DNA of 64,000 bases. Origin: Trichoplax sp. H2. Lineage: Eukaryota; Placozoa; Uniplacotomia; Trichoplacea. This document shows, one piece after another, positions 1 to 17,550 of the stretch. The notes beneath the pieces were generated by a model. The model was not told the origin of the DNA. It did no database searches and saw only the letters and a list, made by a program, of their open reading frames with translations. The stretch spans positions 1,426,001 through 1,490,000 of the forward strand of contig NOWV01000001.1 of the NCBI GenBank assembly GCA_003344405.1, written 5' to 3'. Made by a program: the position numbers and the translations under genes. Within the stretch, counting starts at the first letter, position 1, and each line of letters opens with the position of its first letter.

Positions 1-592
1 AATACTTTGTAAAACGTTGTGCGTAAATGGTTCCTTTTCAAGGTCCAGTGTACAAGAGGTATTTTACCTGCTCATAGCAGGTAGCGTCTACTCCGCCAAT
101 CTTACTATTTCTGTCTAAATCGATTTTTTTGTAGCTCTGCAGCCAAGTTAGACAGTGTTTTTCGACATAATTTTCAGGCCATAAAAACTGTATTTTAGCC
201 TAAATAATGAAATGAACTCCAATGATGATAACTATGGTTAAAAGTACGAGTACATGTTTGTGAAGACTTTTCTTTTAAAATTATGCTTTCCCCTACTTCA
301 TCTATGACGTTACAGTATGTAGATTGCATCGGGTCCGATCAAGTTACCGTTGTTTCGCTAGTAATTTTTCATGCTATTACGCTATAGTATTGATACTCTA
401 GTAGCAATGTGGTTAATCATAGCAATAAATCCTTCAACTATTCTCCTACTTTATTGTACAAACTTTGCAAATAATCCTCATTGTGATGCATTCTTTTTTA
501 ATCTTGAAGTAATCACTAACTCAAATATTAAATTGACAAGATGTCGTACTTGATGAAAATGGAACATGTTAAATTCTAAAATTTTTCCATAG
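1..592. other. 5' flank of STT3A, first exon not resolved
   Basis: AT-rich sequence without a coding region I can defend. The first recognisable STT3A exon opens at 593 behind an AG and has an in-frame TAG just upstream. The initiating ATG must therefore sit on an earlier exon, either here or left of the window. Several ATGs with a downstream GT exist (for example around 254 and 371), but none gives a convincing STT3 N-terminus. Confidence 0.5.
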
Positions 593-5439
<4,847 letters not shown>

Positions 5440-6127
5440 TGACTTTCTCACTAAAATTTGTGTGATTGTTATACAGTATTTGACGCAAATCAATAAAGTT
5501 TTCATATTTCTTCCAAGTACTGACGCTGTTGCCTTCTAGTTAATTTCTCGATATCAAAAATCGATTCTTGACAAAATTGTACAAGCATGTATTCTAAGCA
5601 GGTTTAGTCGCATTAGGTTTTAGTAGTTAATAAGTATCTGATAAGTAACTGCACGTAAAGCCATCAATTGAAATAGACTGAATTTTCTTCAACACTTTAT
5701 TAAAATTTTATCATCAGACAACGTAAACCATTTATATAGTTTAGGGAACAGAAAACGAAATTATAACAAGTTTTTTGACTTTAAATCGGCGTATATCACC
5801 GTCACTTAACTGATAACAATATAGCCAGTAGTGTTCGAGGCCGTATTTGCTCTTGCATCTAAGAAGAATATTATTTACAGACATGGAAATAAATAATATC
5901 AAATTAATTTTAATTTTGAATGATAATCTCTGGCAAGAAATCTTCAGTACCACAAAGTAATTCATTAAAAGAAAATTGCATTGTTTGGGATAAATCATAA
6001 GGTACTTGATAGACGGTAAACTAATTTATATTAGAATTTAGAATTTTTAATAAAGCTAAGAATGATAAATATAAATAGATTGTAGTAGCTTTTTATCCCC
6101 AATCGGAATAATTTATCCAACTCCATT
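5440..6127. other. Convergent intergenic spacer between STT3A and SLC12A8
   Basis: This 688-bp AT-rich spacer holds the 3' ends of two genes that point at each other. No coding sequence is supported; the short open frames on the minus strand show no family resemblance. Both 3' UTRs presumably lie here. Confidence 0.6.
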
Positions 6128-6983
6128 TTATTTTGGTGGAGTTTGAGATCCAGTATCTGTTTCATTTTTCGATAAGTCCGCATCTTTCATTGTTAGATTT
6201 GGTGAACTTGTTTGACGAATAACAATATCCGATGCTCTTAGTTCGCTGTAAATATTAGTTGATGTAATTAACTTCAGTGATAAAGCAAAATACTTTTCAA
6301 TTGTAATACATGTAAATAATATTATTAGTGAGTTGCTAAAGCCGTTACGTTGAATTACTATCAATCTTACGTATAAACCTGCTACGTGCTAAGGCTTTAA
6401 TTGGTATAACATTATATCATCGAGAAAGCGCAGCACTTACTGAGAAGGAGTCAATTCCAAAACAGACGAATGATGCCTTTTCTCCCTCTGAGCGTAATCG
6501 TTAGAAGAATCGGTTAGCTGAGTTGTTGAAATTTGAAACGGTACTCCTGGATTGGTAACAATTATTTGGTCGGCCAATGGATTACTTCTTCTGCAAGCAA
6601 TGTGACATTTTAAAATATTATTTTAGTGGATAGGAAATGCAGAAATAAAATCTGCAACTAGAACAAATGTATGAAAGATAGCTAACTCTTACTTTTCACG
6701 CTTTTCTCCAATGGTACGAAGCCACTGTAGTAGATTGAAGTCTGCGACACCTATGGCATTATAACAGTAAAATATAGTATATATAATCGGTTTCATTTTA
6801 CTTTTTGCTTCTGAAAGAGTAATAATAATAAGTCTATATAGGTTTTCTACCTGATGATAAGCCGGGGTTTGTTTGACCGATGTAAATATATAACAACAGT
6901 GTTACTGAAATATTAGCTAATGCATATCCCCAATTTGTGACAAAGCATAAAATAATACAGCTTACGGCCTAATAAAACAAGAC

Positions 6984-7014
<31 letters not shown>

Positions 7015-10000
7015 AGTAAATTACATTTTCTATATTGAAAAATGCAATATTATAACTCTAATATTTATATTAATTTAAATTTTAATTACCCCAGCGAATG
7101 ATAGCCATCTATTGCATAATTGTGAAAAGGAAGCTTTCGGTTTTCCACTTATTTCTAATATTATTTCTAAGTACAATTGGTAAAAATCATTGTTTTAATT
7201 TCAAAAACTTTACTCTTCAGTAGAATCAATGTTTTCCTTTTTTACGCTTTATTTTGATAATGAATAGTAAATTATAAAGCATATCGATATGGAAACGGAC
7301 TAAGATTAAAGTAGATTTTTAATACCTTCAGTTGTCTTATTTTGTGATAGCAACTGTTGCTTATCATCATCGTCATCTCCTATTGCTTCCTCTTGAATAT
7401 CTGCATGACCATTAAAATTTTTGGATTTTTTGTCGTCGCTAAGACTATTCTCGATCTTATTATTTCGCTTTTCATCGGTTTGTCCATCATCGTTAATAGT
7501 AATTTTAACACCATCCTGCTTAGAATATGTCGCTTGATGGCTTAACGTACCATATTCCTTACGGTCGATGCTAGCTTGCTTAGGAAGTGGTACAGAAGGG
7601 CTATAGTAGGAACTCATAACACTTTTATTTTTCCTCTCGACTTCATTTAACGATTTCCAGCTGTCATCTTCAGTATCATGCCAAATTGTTCTTTCTTGCT
7701 GTATTTCTTGCTGCTTATCATAACTCATAGCTAATGCAAAGTATGAATAATTTATTGCACTATAGGTAATCATAAATGGCATAGCGACAATTGGACCGAG
7801 GGTATTTAGATGACCAATTAAAATAAAAACGAATGATAATAATCCAATTATAAGGGTTGCTAGCCAAGGTTCTTTATTTGGTCCTCGCTAAATATATTAG
7901 ATAAAAAAAATGGCCAAGCTATTGGTTAGCACTCATCATATATAGATATATATATATATATATATATAAGCATTACGAGGTTTTGTAGCTATAGTTGTTT
8001 GTTAATTATTAATATCCTATACGTATCATTCTTTGCAATATTAATGACGACAAGGATTTAATATAGTAAGAGTAATTCAATTTACCCCTTTCGATAGATT
8101 TTTTAGGATAGGGACAACATCATCTAGTGCAATCTTTTGTAATACCCTTGGGGCCCCGTATAATCCTCCAAAACATGATGATAACGAAGAGATATATAAA
8201 CCTATCAGAAAGAGAACAGTAATCCATGATACCTATTTTGAAATTATGAAAGTAGTAATTTGAGTTAATTTGAGAGACGAAATCATAGTAATGAAGATTT
8301 TTGCTAGATTACACAGTACTGTACTTACCCTACTAGCAATTAAATAGTCACTGACAAGGGCATCGTTTGTACATACTGAACCAAGTAATATGGCAAAAAG
8401 TAGGTAAAGGAATCCACTAGAGTAAAATCAATTAATCTCTTTTAAGTCCATAGTAAGTAAGTGATGGGTATAACCTTAATAATAATGCCATTAAAGTGAC
8501 CTATTTTAATTTACCTTACTGCTAAACTAGTTAGCGATCCGGTAGGTATACTTTTACCAGGATTTTTCAAATCACCACTCATATTTACTCCTGCCATAAC
8601 ACCCGTAGCAGTAGGAAAGAATACACCAAATACAGTAGAAAACGATTGGCCGGGTTGGAAATGGGGCCACGTATTATTGATAACCGTTTCTAATTTATAG
8701 CCAGTAATACCAAATGCTGCAGTGTAAAAAAGAAAGCAATTATGATTGATATTTAATTATCCATTCTTACATTTCAACAGTTAATTTTTCCATCAGAATG
8801 AATGATAATTTTTCATACCAGCATTTGTATCTTTGTGAATAAATGTGCCTAAGACAAAATCTACAACTGCTAAGCCCAAAAGTCCGAGTAAGACTAATTG
8901 TAACTTGATAACCCATTTAACACCAGCTAAAACAATAGCCAGAAGAACAAGTAGTGTTAAAGTACTAGTTAATCGAATAATCCAGATATTTTCTGTCCGA
9001 AAGACACCAGCCAGTGATTCACTAAATCCTGTTATATATAACGCTGTACCGACGGCCTAGTTGCAATACGATATAAATTGTTATTGGTTAAAATAGAATG
9101 GATCAGTAACTTAATTTTAAGGTTAGCTCAATACTTAGTAAAATGGTGAGAAAAAATATGATACCAGTATTAACTACTCATTGAAATGGAAAATTTACTT
9201 GTCCGAAACAGTATAGAACGCCAAAAGTTGCACCCCATCGCCTTCCAAGGACGTGGGATAGCAAAAAGTAAACGCCTCCACTTCCAATTCTCGTACGTTC
9301 ACATATACCAATAGTTGATAATACTGTAATTAAAGCTATGCCAAGTGTAATAAGGATGATTACCATGGATAAAATAATTCCGGCGTTGCCCTATTGCCCA
9401 TATACAGGTAATAATGGTAATCATAATTTATGTAAGTGATGATTCACAATAGCAATGTTAAATTTTTTAACTATAATTACTTCATTCAATTTAATTTTTC
9501 TAATGCATATATGGTATATCAGAGGTGTAATGTATAAAAATAATAAGTTTATTTTTCTAGAAGAAAGATTTTATAAGCAATAACTATGACATTCGAAATT
9601 TGATACTCTTATATCACAATGCAATAGAAATTTTACGATTTAATACTAATTTATAATAATGCTCGATTTAGTGGTAATAGTAAGTATAGTAAATGCGCTA
9701 TGGTATTCATGGAAGATTTTTGGATTAATGGAAAAATATAATCTCTTGAATAGCTATGTTAAAACTACCAGTTGTTTGCTTTCAAAGATACATTACAGTA
9801 CCATTGTACTAAATTCATTTAAAATTATATTACTATTTACAGTTGGTAAAATAATAAATCAAAGAAGAATTACTATCTATACGTTTATATTACTAGCGTC
9901 GAGTTGTAGACACCATCTTATCGTTCATTATATAGCATTAACAATGATGTTTAAAATGTACCTCGTATAGCATAGGCATAGACGTAAAAGAAAGAATGTA

Positions 10001-10447
10001 ATTTATAGTAGTACTTACAACCATCCAGCCGGTCCTAAGGAAAATGACCACACCAAAAATATTAATCATGCAACTAGTAAATACGCCTATATTGAATGAG
10101 AATTCAAAAGGAATCAAAATTATTGTTATAAATTAGTTTTCAGTGCTTAATATACATGGAAAAAATTAAAAGATAATGGAATGTAACGAGAATAATTTGT
10201 TGCATGTCTATAAATTTTAGTGTCGCCAATGCAATCATTAAAATAACAATTTTTAACGTATATCTATGATTATTAATAGAATCGCTTTAGTTGATTTATT
10301 TCACTAATACCCATATATCCAATAGTGTTACTAATTACATTATTATGATTAAGGCATAGCTTAACGTTACTTACCGTCCCATGTACCAAATAAAGCGGGC
10401 TCTCTGACGAAGAAATTTGCTTTCCACCATGGTTGGAAACCTTTTGC
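6128..10447 (-). CDS. SLC12A8: SLC12A8-like cation-chloride cotransporter family protein (start missing)
   Basis: APC-fold membrane transporter of the SLC12 family, orthologous in sequence to the orphan member SLC12A8 (CCC9; the substrate is debated in the literature). Thirteen exons in coding order: 10447-10375, 10086-10019, 9390-9199, 9056-8819, 8716-8515, 8416-8329, 8232-8086, 7887-7326, 7154-7090, 6968-6851, 6750-6693, 6590-6441, 6245-6128. They join in frame to 692 residues. Diagnostic pieces are [63 protein letters not shown], and the late [10 protein letters not shown] plus DQIIV...REKRHHSSV tail. The tail is shared with vertebrate SLC12A8 but not with KCC or NKCC. A long hydrophilic, Asp/Lys/Gln-rich loop encoded at 7326-7740 precedes the last membrane segments, as in the human protein. 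About 20 N-terminal residues lie on an exon I could not find upstream of 10447. Confidence 0.93.
6984..7010. repeat. (TA)n microsatellite in an SLC12A8 intron
   Basis: Pure AT dinucleotide run between the 6851-6968 and 7090-7154 exons of SLC12A8. A second, interrupted run lies at about 7936-7968 in the next intron. No function is claimed. Confidence 0.9.
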
Positions 10448-12661
10448 CTAATAAAATACCATTAAAACTTTCATTTCAATATCTTTCATGAAACTAAGTA
10501 TTGTTAGTAAGATACTATATTACAGTGTTGTTTTCGTGTATGTATCATTGCGCAACTATCAAGATACCATTAATTTACTCATTAAAACATAAGACTGTTG
10601 TATTATTTTCCTTGAAGAAATAGATAGCATTGGTATAAGAAATATTGATCACAAATGAGATTCCAGTTAGGATAAAGAAAAAATAAATATGATTAGCGAA
10701 TGATATCGCTCAATTATTGATAATCAAGTGAGCTTCCACATTCGTATATCATTTTAAGAATAAATATATACCGGTTAAGTTTCAAGACATAGCAGACGAG
10801 TGTTGTAAGCATTGATGGCCATAAATTTAAACATGAATTTAGAAGTAACAATAGAATAGAATTAATTAAGGAGTAAGCTACTAAACCATTTCCATATCCA
10901 ATCATTTCATTTTTTTTTTATAGTACATCTTGAAGGAAAATACTATTTTTGATGAATGGATAACTCCACCCCCTGTTAGAAGCAACAATTTCTATAGTAT
11001 AAACTTCTAGCTATTTTTTGGCGACCGATAATAATTTAATTTATAGGAAAATTCGTGACGAAATCATAAATATAATTGGTATATTTTATGTCTTTTGAAG
11101 TCATTCATTGGGGGTATACTTGTATACGTGTAAAAGTATTTCCGTGAGAATTATTAACGCCAACTGTAACTACTGGTCTACTAAGGTGATATTACAAGTT
11201 ATTCATTTTCTATTAATACCGTATTTCTATCTCTATTTTAAAATAAGTTATTCTTAAGCAGTGATTGCCCAAGTAAGGTAAGCTGGTAGATTACATAACC
11301 ACTATGTTATCTATTATTTAATGCTTCCAGTCATTTTGAATACAAATAGTATTTTATCTTGAACTGTTAGTGTAAAATGATTTCCAACGTAACTTTGATT
11401 CTAGGATAATCCATTGAAAGAATAAAATAGATATCATATCGAATGCTAGCCAAGCTATAGTATAACTAAATGACATTGTCAATATCCATTAGAGTTAATA
11501 CTTTGATCGAATGCATACATATAATTCAATCCTATGGGAAGAACTAATCTACAAAGCCTATAGCCTCTATTGTGATATACGTATAATTCGATATCACCAT
11601 CTGGCTCATTATTTGGATATTAATAATTAAAATTATCACTTGGAAGGTAATATCATTAATTGTATTTTTCCTTCCATCGAATTGTATGGTAGAAAAGGGA
11701 AAAGTACCAATTATAAACAAGTAAATAAGTATCTGGTCAATCTAAAATATCTTCTACACTATATACCTCTCTATATTATTCCATACGCTATATATATACG
11801 GGTATTATCATGATTAGGAGAATAATGCAAGAAATCTTTTCTCAAACTATTGTAATAAAATTGCCTAAAATCCGTTGACTTTGTCTAAAAATAATAGGAT
11901 AATAATAAATTGTGTTAAAAATGCTTGAAATAGAGTATCCATTAGATTATGATCACCAACTAGTTCATGAGTTCATAAGGAAGAGATTTTCCTTGCCTTC
12001 TATATATCCCATCGTAAGCTTGTTCAATTTTATGATCATCATTGTGAAGAAGAAATGGTAGTCTGGTAAAGGATTCCGGGTAGAATAGAATAGGAATAAA
12101 TTGTGATCACTAACCGTAGGTCAATGAGGAAGAAAAGCTTTACTCTACCATCTCAAAACCCCATTATAAAACTTGTCAAATTCGTCTAGGATCATTGGGA
12201 AAGAAATATTGCGATCAGGGAAGGGATTTTGAGTCGATTAGTATAGACTATCATCATCAATGATGGACCCATGTCAAAGAATATCTTTGCTCTTACAATT
12301 ATGCCAAATATTTGAGGTGCCTAAGAAATCAACCATGAGATACCTTTCTATGTAGCCTATTACAAGCTGGTTGAATTCTATTTTTATTATAGTTATTGAG
12401 AAAGAGAAAATAATGGTTATGAAAGCGATTGTAAGTAGAATTAGAATAGACTATAATAATTACAAGGGTCAATTAGGATAAAGGCTAAAAAAAGAAATGT
12501 CTCATTTTGGTTACAAAAGTATGTTGAATAGATTTCATTTATTTTGATGAAAGTGGTTTAGTCCAGATTAGTCATTCGATATTGTATTGCTGCGCTTATT
12601 GCATTTTCCTTTTCAAAAGTAGAATCGATTAAAAGGGCCAGAGATAATACAGTTCAAGTAA
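10448..12661. other. Non-coding flank upstream of SLC12A8
   Basis: AT-rich DNA with no supported gene. It should contain the SLC12A8 promoter and its missing first exon. From about 11.2 kb the sequence shows degenerate, loosely repeated 'Ta-GGAT-AAgAAA' style text suggestive of old minisatellite or transposon remains, but I cannot define a unit. Confidence 0.45.
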
Positions 12662-12718
12662 AAGACTAAAACTATGACAGTATTTTTATTGCGAGGAAAT
12701 ATTCAACTTGAAATTTTA

Positions 12719-12915
12719 TTTTCGAGATAGATCGCATTTGAGTATGTTAAGTGTCTATAGAAGTAATGTGGCCGTGGTGTACCTTATTTCGGTGATAGGG
12801 TTCATCATTAAATCTATTTTCGAGATAGATCGCATTTGAGTATGTTAAGAAAGTGTCTATAGAAGCAATGTGACAGTGGTACCTTATTTTGGGTGATAGG
12901 GTTCGTCAATAAATC
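12719..12915 (+). repeat. ~103-bp tandem repeat, two units
   Basis: Unit begins TTTTCGAGATAGATCGCATT and ends in a GGTGATAGGGTTC..AATC tail. Units start near 12719 and 12821. The second unit differs by a handful of substitutions and small indels. The same array reappears with three units after the gap at 13062. Confidence 0.85.
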
Positions 12916-13061
12916 TATTGGATGTTGAATAGATGGCAAAGCGTAGTTTACAGTTTGTGCCTCGTTGGATAATTTTAAAAAAAGATTGTCAACAACTAAA
13001 GTACTCCAATCTAATGGTAAACAAAATAATTCGAAATTGTCGTCAATTCTATCTATAGTAT

Positions 13062-13081
13062 NNNNNNNNNNNNNNNNNNNN
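13062..13081. other. Assembly gap (20 N)
   Basis: Twenty N of conventional size. The sequence after it (from 13082) restarts at a point already seen at 12662, so the gap probably joins overlapping contigs. Confidence 0.98.
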
Positions 13082-13136
13082 GACTAAAACTATGACAGTA
13101 TTTTTATTGCGAGGAAATATTCAACTTGAAATTTTA

Positions 13137-13445
13137 TTTTCGAGATAGATCGCATTTGAGTATGTTAAGAAAGTGTCTATAGAAGTAATGTGGCCGTGGT
13201 GTACCTTATTTCGGTGATAGGGTTCATCATTAAATCTATTTTCGAGATAGATCGCATTTGAGTATGTTAAGAAAGTGTCTATAGAAGTAATGTGGCCGTG
13301 GTGTACCTTATTTCGGGTGATAGGATTCATCATTAAATCTATTTTCGAGATAGATCGCATTTGCGTATGTTAAGAAAGTGTCTATAGAAGCAATGTGACA
13401 GTGGTGTACCTTATTTCGGGTGATAGGGTTCGTCAATAAATCTAT
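13137..13445 (+). repeat. ~103-bp tandem repeat, three units
   Basis: Same unit as at 12719, here with starts near 13137, 13239 and 13342. The third unit carries the CAATGTGACAGTGG variant also seen in the last unit of the first copy. A short open frame through it on the minus strand repeats the same peptide and is a by-product of the repeat. Confidence 0.85.
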
Positions 13446-13998
13446 TGGATGTCGAATAGATGGCAAAGCGTAGTTTACAGTTTGTGCCTCGTTGGATAAT
13501 TTTAAAAAAAGGTTGTCAACAACTAAAGTACTCCAATCTAATGGTAAACAAAATAATTCGAAATTGTCGTCAATTCTATCTATAGTATATATGGAGTGGA
13601 TGCGGAAAATGGATGGCTATGACTTATAGAAAGAAATAAAAAGCAATGGAAAATATCGAATTTATACATCAAGTCTATTGGTATCCATAAGGACGTTTCC
13701 AAAAAAAAATGTTGAAGGTTGGAACATTGGCCGGTAAAATTAAAATATCGAATTTCTACAGCAGTCTATTGGTATGTTAAAGCAACATGGCCTGTTCAAT
13801 TAATTTATCCGATGTATAGAGAGAGAGATACACAAAATCTATTGGTAACTATGTCGATATGGACGTTTTCATGGAATGTTGAACAAGTTGGCCTATAAAA
13901 TTCAATATCCAATTTCTATACAAAATCGATTGGTATCCATGTCGATATGGATGTTGGAATGGATTGTTGGAAGAAAATGGGGCCCGTAAAATGAAATG

Positions 13999-14018
13999 NN
14001 NNNNNNNNNNNNNNNNNN
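13999..14018. other. Assembly gap (20 N)
   Basis: Twenty N. The segment starting at 14019 repeats 13419 onward with an offset of 600 bp, and the text just left of the gap recurs at about 14609. Confidence 0.98.
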
Positions 14019-14609
14019 GGTGATAGGGTTCGTCAATAAATCTATTGGATGTTGAATAGATGGCAAAGCGTAGTTTACAGTTTGTGCCTCGTTGGATAAT
14101 TTTAAAAAAAGATTGTCAACAACTAAAGTACTCCAATCTAATGGTAAACAAAATAATTCGAAATTGTCGTCAATTCTATCTATAGTATTTATGGAGTGGA
14201 TGCGGAAAATGGATGGCTATGACTTATAGAAAGAAATAAAAAGCAATGGAAAATATCGAATTTATACATCAAGTCTATTGGTATCCATAAGGACGTTTCC
14301 GAAAAAAATGTTGAAGGTTGGAACATTGGCCGGTAATATTAAAATATCGAATTTCTACAACAATCTATTGGTATGTTAAAGCAACATGGCCTGTTCAATT
14401 AATTTATCCGATGTATAGAGAGAGAGAGAGAGAGAGATATACATAAAATCTATTGGTAACTATGTCGATATGGACGTTTTCATGGAATGTTGAACAAGTT
14501 GGCCTATAAAATTCAATATCCAATTTCTATACAAAATCGATTGGTATCCATGTCGATATGGATGTTGGAATGGATTGTTGGAAGAAAATGGGGCCCGTAA
14601 AATGAAATG

Positions 14610-17082
14610 CCTAAATTATCTCCAGAATCAATCAATCGTAAAATGTTTAATAGATCGACATTTGTAGTAGATTGTTCTTTAAAATAGGAGAGAGAAAGAC
14701 AAGGCTTAAAAACATTGAATACAAATAGTATTCCATTCAACTTGAACTGCTGCATCTAAGCACCAGACTAGTTATCCATTGGCATGTCTAAATTGGAAAT
14801 TTCTTCTTTCCAAGTGACAAGAAGTAATGTTGTGGGCAAATTTTGTTTTTATTGACTTTGACAATAAAAAAAGGAGCATTGAATAGGGACAACATCTGTA
14901 AAGTAATGTAAAGTAGGCTCGATGTAATTGTTGAATGGCTTTTAAAGCTATTGAGTTATTGCCTCTATCCTTTGCAGCTTATAAAAGATACAACAGCAAC
15001 GACAAGAAAAAATGAAAGTAGATTGTCCACATTGTCGGCCGATTGGAAGGCACATCAATCGATTGTATCCTGATGGATTGGTGTTAAAGTACTTGGATGC
15101 ATATGGAAAGTAAATAAAAAAAAAGAAGAAGAAGAAACTGCTCCTTCTTTGCATCTATCCAATGATTGGCCAAGATTAATTATTACCGCTAGTTTAATTG
15201 ATGGAATCAAAAAGTCCTACGCATCCATTTAGTATTCAACTCGTTTGAATAAATGGATAAAAAATTGGGGCTATGAATGATTCAACAATTGTTGACATTG
15301 ATTCAAGAATGATTAGTGGCCTACTATTTTTATATCGTCGTTTACTCGTCTTACTTAACGATTGTACGGTTTAACTATTTCAATCAAACAGTTTTGTTAT
15401 TTAGTTTAAAAGTTGAATTATTTTTTTTTCTTTTCATGAAGTAACGGAGAAATAACTATAGTATTTCAAAGTGATGATGATCGTAGTTTTCATTGAACCT
15501 ATTCTATTGATTTTCTAACTTCCTGTAGGTAAAAAGTAACTTGTACAACATCACAACTTTATCATGTAGTCAAAAGGATAAATTTGAAATGAAACTATTC
15601 AAGTTGACAATTCAAATTATCCATAAGTGTAAAAAAGAATGAAATTAGCTGAAGGAGAGATAGTTGAAAATGCAATTCTAACTGTAAATAAGGTTACGCA
15701 AGGAGTTTGAAAAAAATCAGAATCCAAAATAATCATTCATGCAAAGTGTTGAGGTGGTTCAGGAGAATTGCGTTTTATTCTTGGTAAAGGAATAAGTGTT
15801 GTAGACATTTGGTTATGCCATATCTGTCATGATTCAATTAGAACTAGCTTTAATTTACCTCTCGTTCTTCGTCTTCTTCGAATAAATCTTTCATACTTTT
15901 CCCTGCTTGATGAGATGGAGTTGTATAAATTTCTAACGGGCTATTTGTTGATGTTAAATCAAGACCTTGATCTAGATTGCCATCCGATGTCTGGACTTGA
16001 TGATGATTTAAATTAGAGTTATTTTGATCTGAACTTTCCATTTTACTTTAACTTGTTTAAGCTTTTTCAGGTAGAACATCCAATTGATAGTATAAGTTAT
16101 ATATATACAGGACTTGAGAGGAGTTGTTGCTGTCTTCTATGATACAGTAATTAATGTCAATGTCATGAGCTAATTTGCACTTCTCTTTAGTTGCGGCTAT
16201 CAATCCATAAGACAAAAATGAAAAAGAAATTGAGAAAAAAATAATTTCATTTCTTCCCTTGTTGAATCAAAGTAGATCGATGAAGAATAGTTGCATTATT
16301 TAAATTGGTTATTTGTTATGCTCTAATAAAGAAAGAATAAGGAGATGATAATTTCATAAATTTATATTGGATTGCTGTAAAAAGGAGGTAGGATTATAAC
16401 TTGAACTCTTGATCGTATCCTAGTAGAATCGCTGAGTGATATCCATCCGCTAGAGCTATGGAGAAGCGATGGAAAGGTCGAAAAAGATTGCATGGTTTAA
16501 CAACATTTGCTCGTAGACGGTAGTCATGACTGTTTCTACCGTCTCTACTTTCAGCGATAATATTGGAAGAGAGAATGATCCTATTTTGAACTTTCGATAC
16601 CTCTATTAATATTCTCCTAGAATGGCGAGATGGTGGACACTTAACGAAAGCGATGGATAAGCGATTGAAAAGGGGAAAGTAAATCGGCTGTTCTACTCGA
16701 TCAATAAACGAATTAGTGGCATGATGACAATAGTACAAACTTGTCAATCTCCATTTCTACTTACAACGATTCAAAATGGATATTAGTATCATTGCAATTT
16801 TTGATCCCTCTGCTAATCTTCACCTAGAAGGGCGAGATGATGCTTATGAACAAGGAGTATAGAGAAGGAATTGCAGAAAAGGAAAAAAATGAATGGGGAT
16901 GTCCATAGTTTTACTCATTACTCGATCGATAAGGCGAAATCATGACACGACTTTAATCTCTACTTTCAACCATGGTACTGAAGAAGAAAGACATGATGAT
17001 GGTTTGATTCTCTGATTTCTTGGATGTTATCCTAGAAATAGCGAGAGCTGCGGACAAGCGATTGAAAGGGAGGGCAAGGGAA
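14610..17082. other. Intergenic repeat-derived DNA, no supported gene
   Basis: No open frame here has family resemblance or supportable splice structure. From about 16.4 kb the text becomes a degenerate series of roughly 200-bp blocks sharing words such as GATGG-ATCC, GGCGAGATGATG and TCTATCTCTACTT. This continues to 18.3 kb and looks like an ancient satellite. Confidence 0.5.
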
Positions 17083-17550
17083 AGAATGAGGACATTGATA
17101 GTTTTACCAGATCGAGAAAAGGATAGATGAAATTCTATCTCTACTTCTAAATACAGTGTAGAAGAAGAAAAGGATTATGATTTTAAGGGGAAGAATGAGG
17201 ATATCGCTAGTTTTACCAGATCGAGAAAAGGATAGATGAAATTCTATCTCTACTTCTAAATACAGTCTAGAAGAAGAAAAGGATTATGATTTCGAGGGGA
17301 AGAACGAGGATATCGATAGTTTTACCAGATCGAGAAAAGGATAGATGAAATTCTATCTCTACTTCTAAATACAGTGTAGAAGAAGAAAAGGATTATGATT
17401 TCGAGGGGAAGAACGAGGATATCGATAGTTTTACCAGATCGAGAAAAGGAATGAGGATATCGATAGTTTTACCAGATCGAGAAAAGGATAGATGAAATTC
17501 TATCTCTACTTCTAAATACAGTGTAGAAGAAGAAAAGGATTATGATTTGA
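17083..17550 (+). repeat. 109-bp minisatellite, about four and a half units
   Basis: The word GTTTTACCAGATCGAGAAAA recurs at about 17100, 17210, 17319 and 17428, an exact 109-bp step. A truncated unit starts near 17466. Each unit also carries TCTATCTCTACTTCTAAATA and GAAGAAGAAAAGGATTATGA. Copies are nearly identical, so expansion is recent. Confidence 0.92.

Noticed and set aside
13121-13360. Small duplicated protein on the minus strand
   Set aside because: Product of the 103-bp tandem repeat; the identical peptide repeat tracks the DNA unit.
16394-16747. 117-codon minus-strand frame
   Set aside because: Lies in degenerate repeat DNA, shows no motif, and no splice partner was found.
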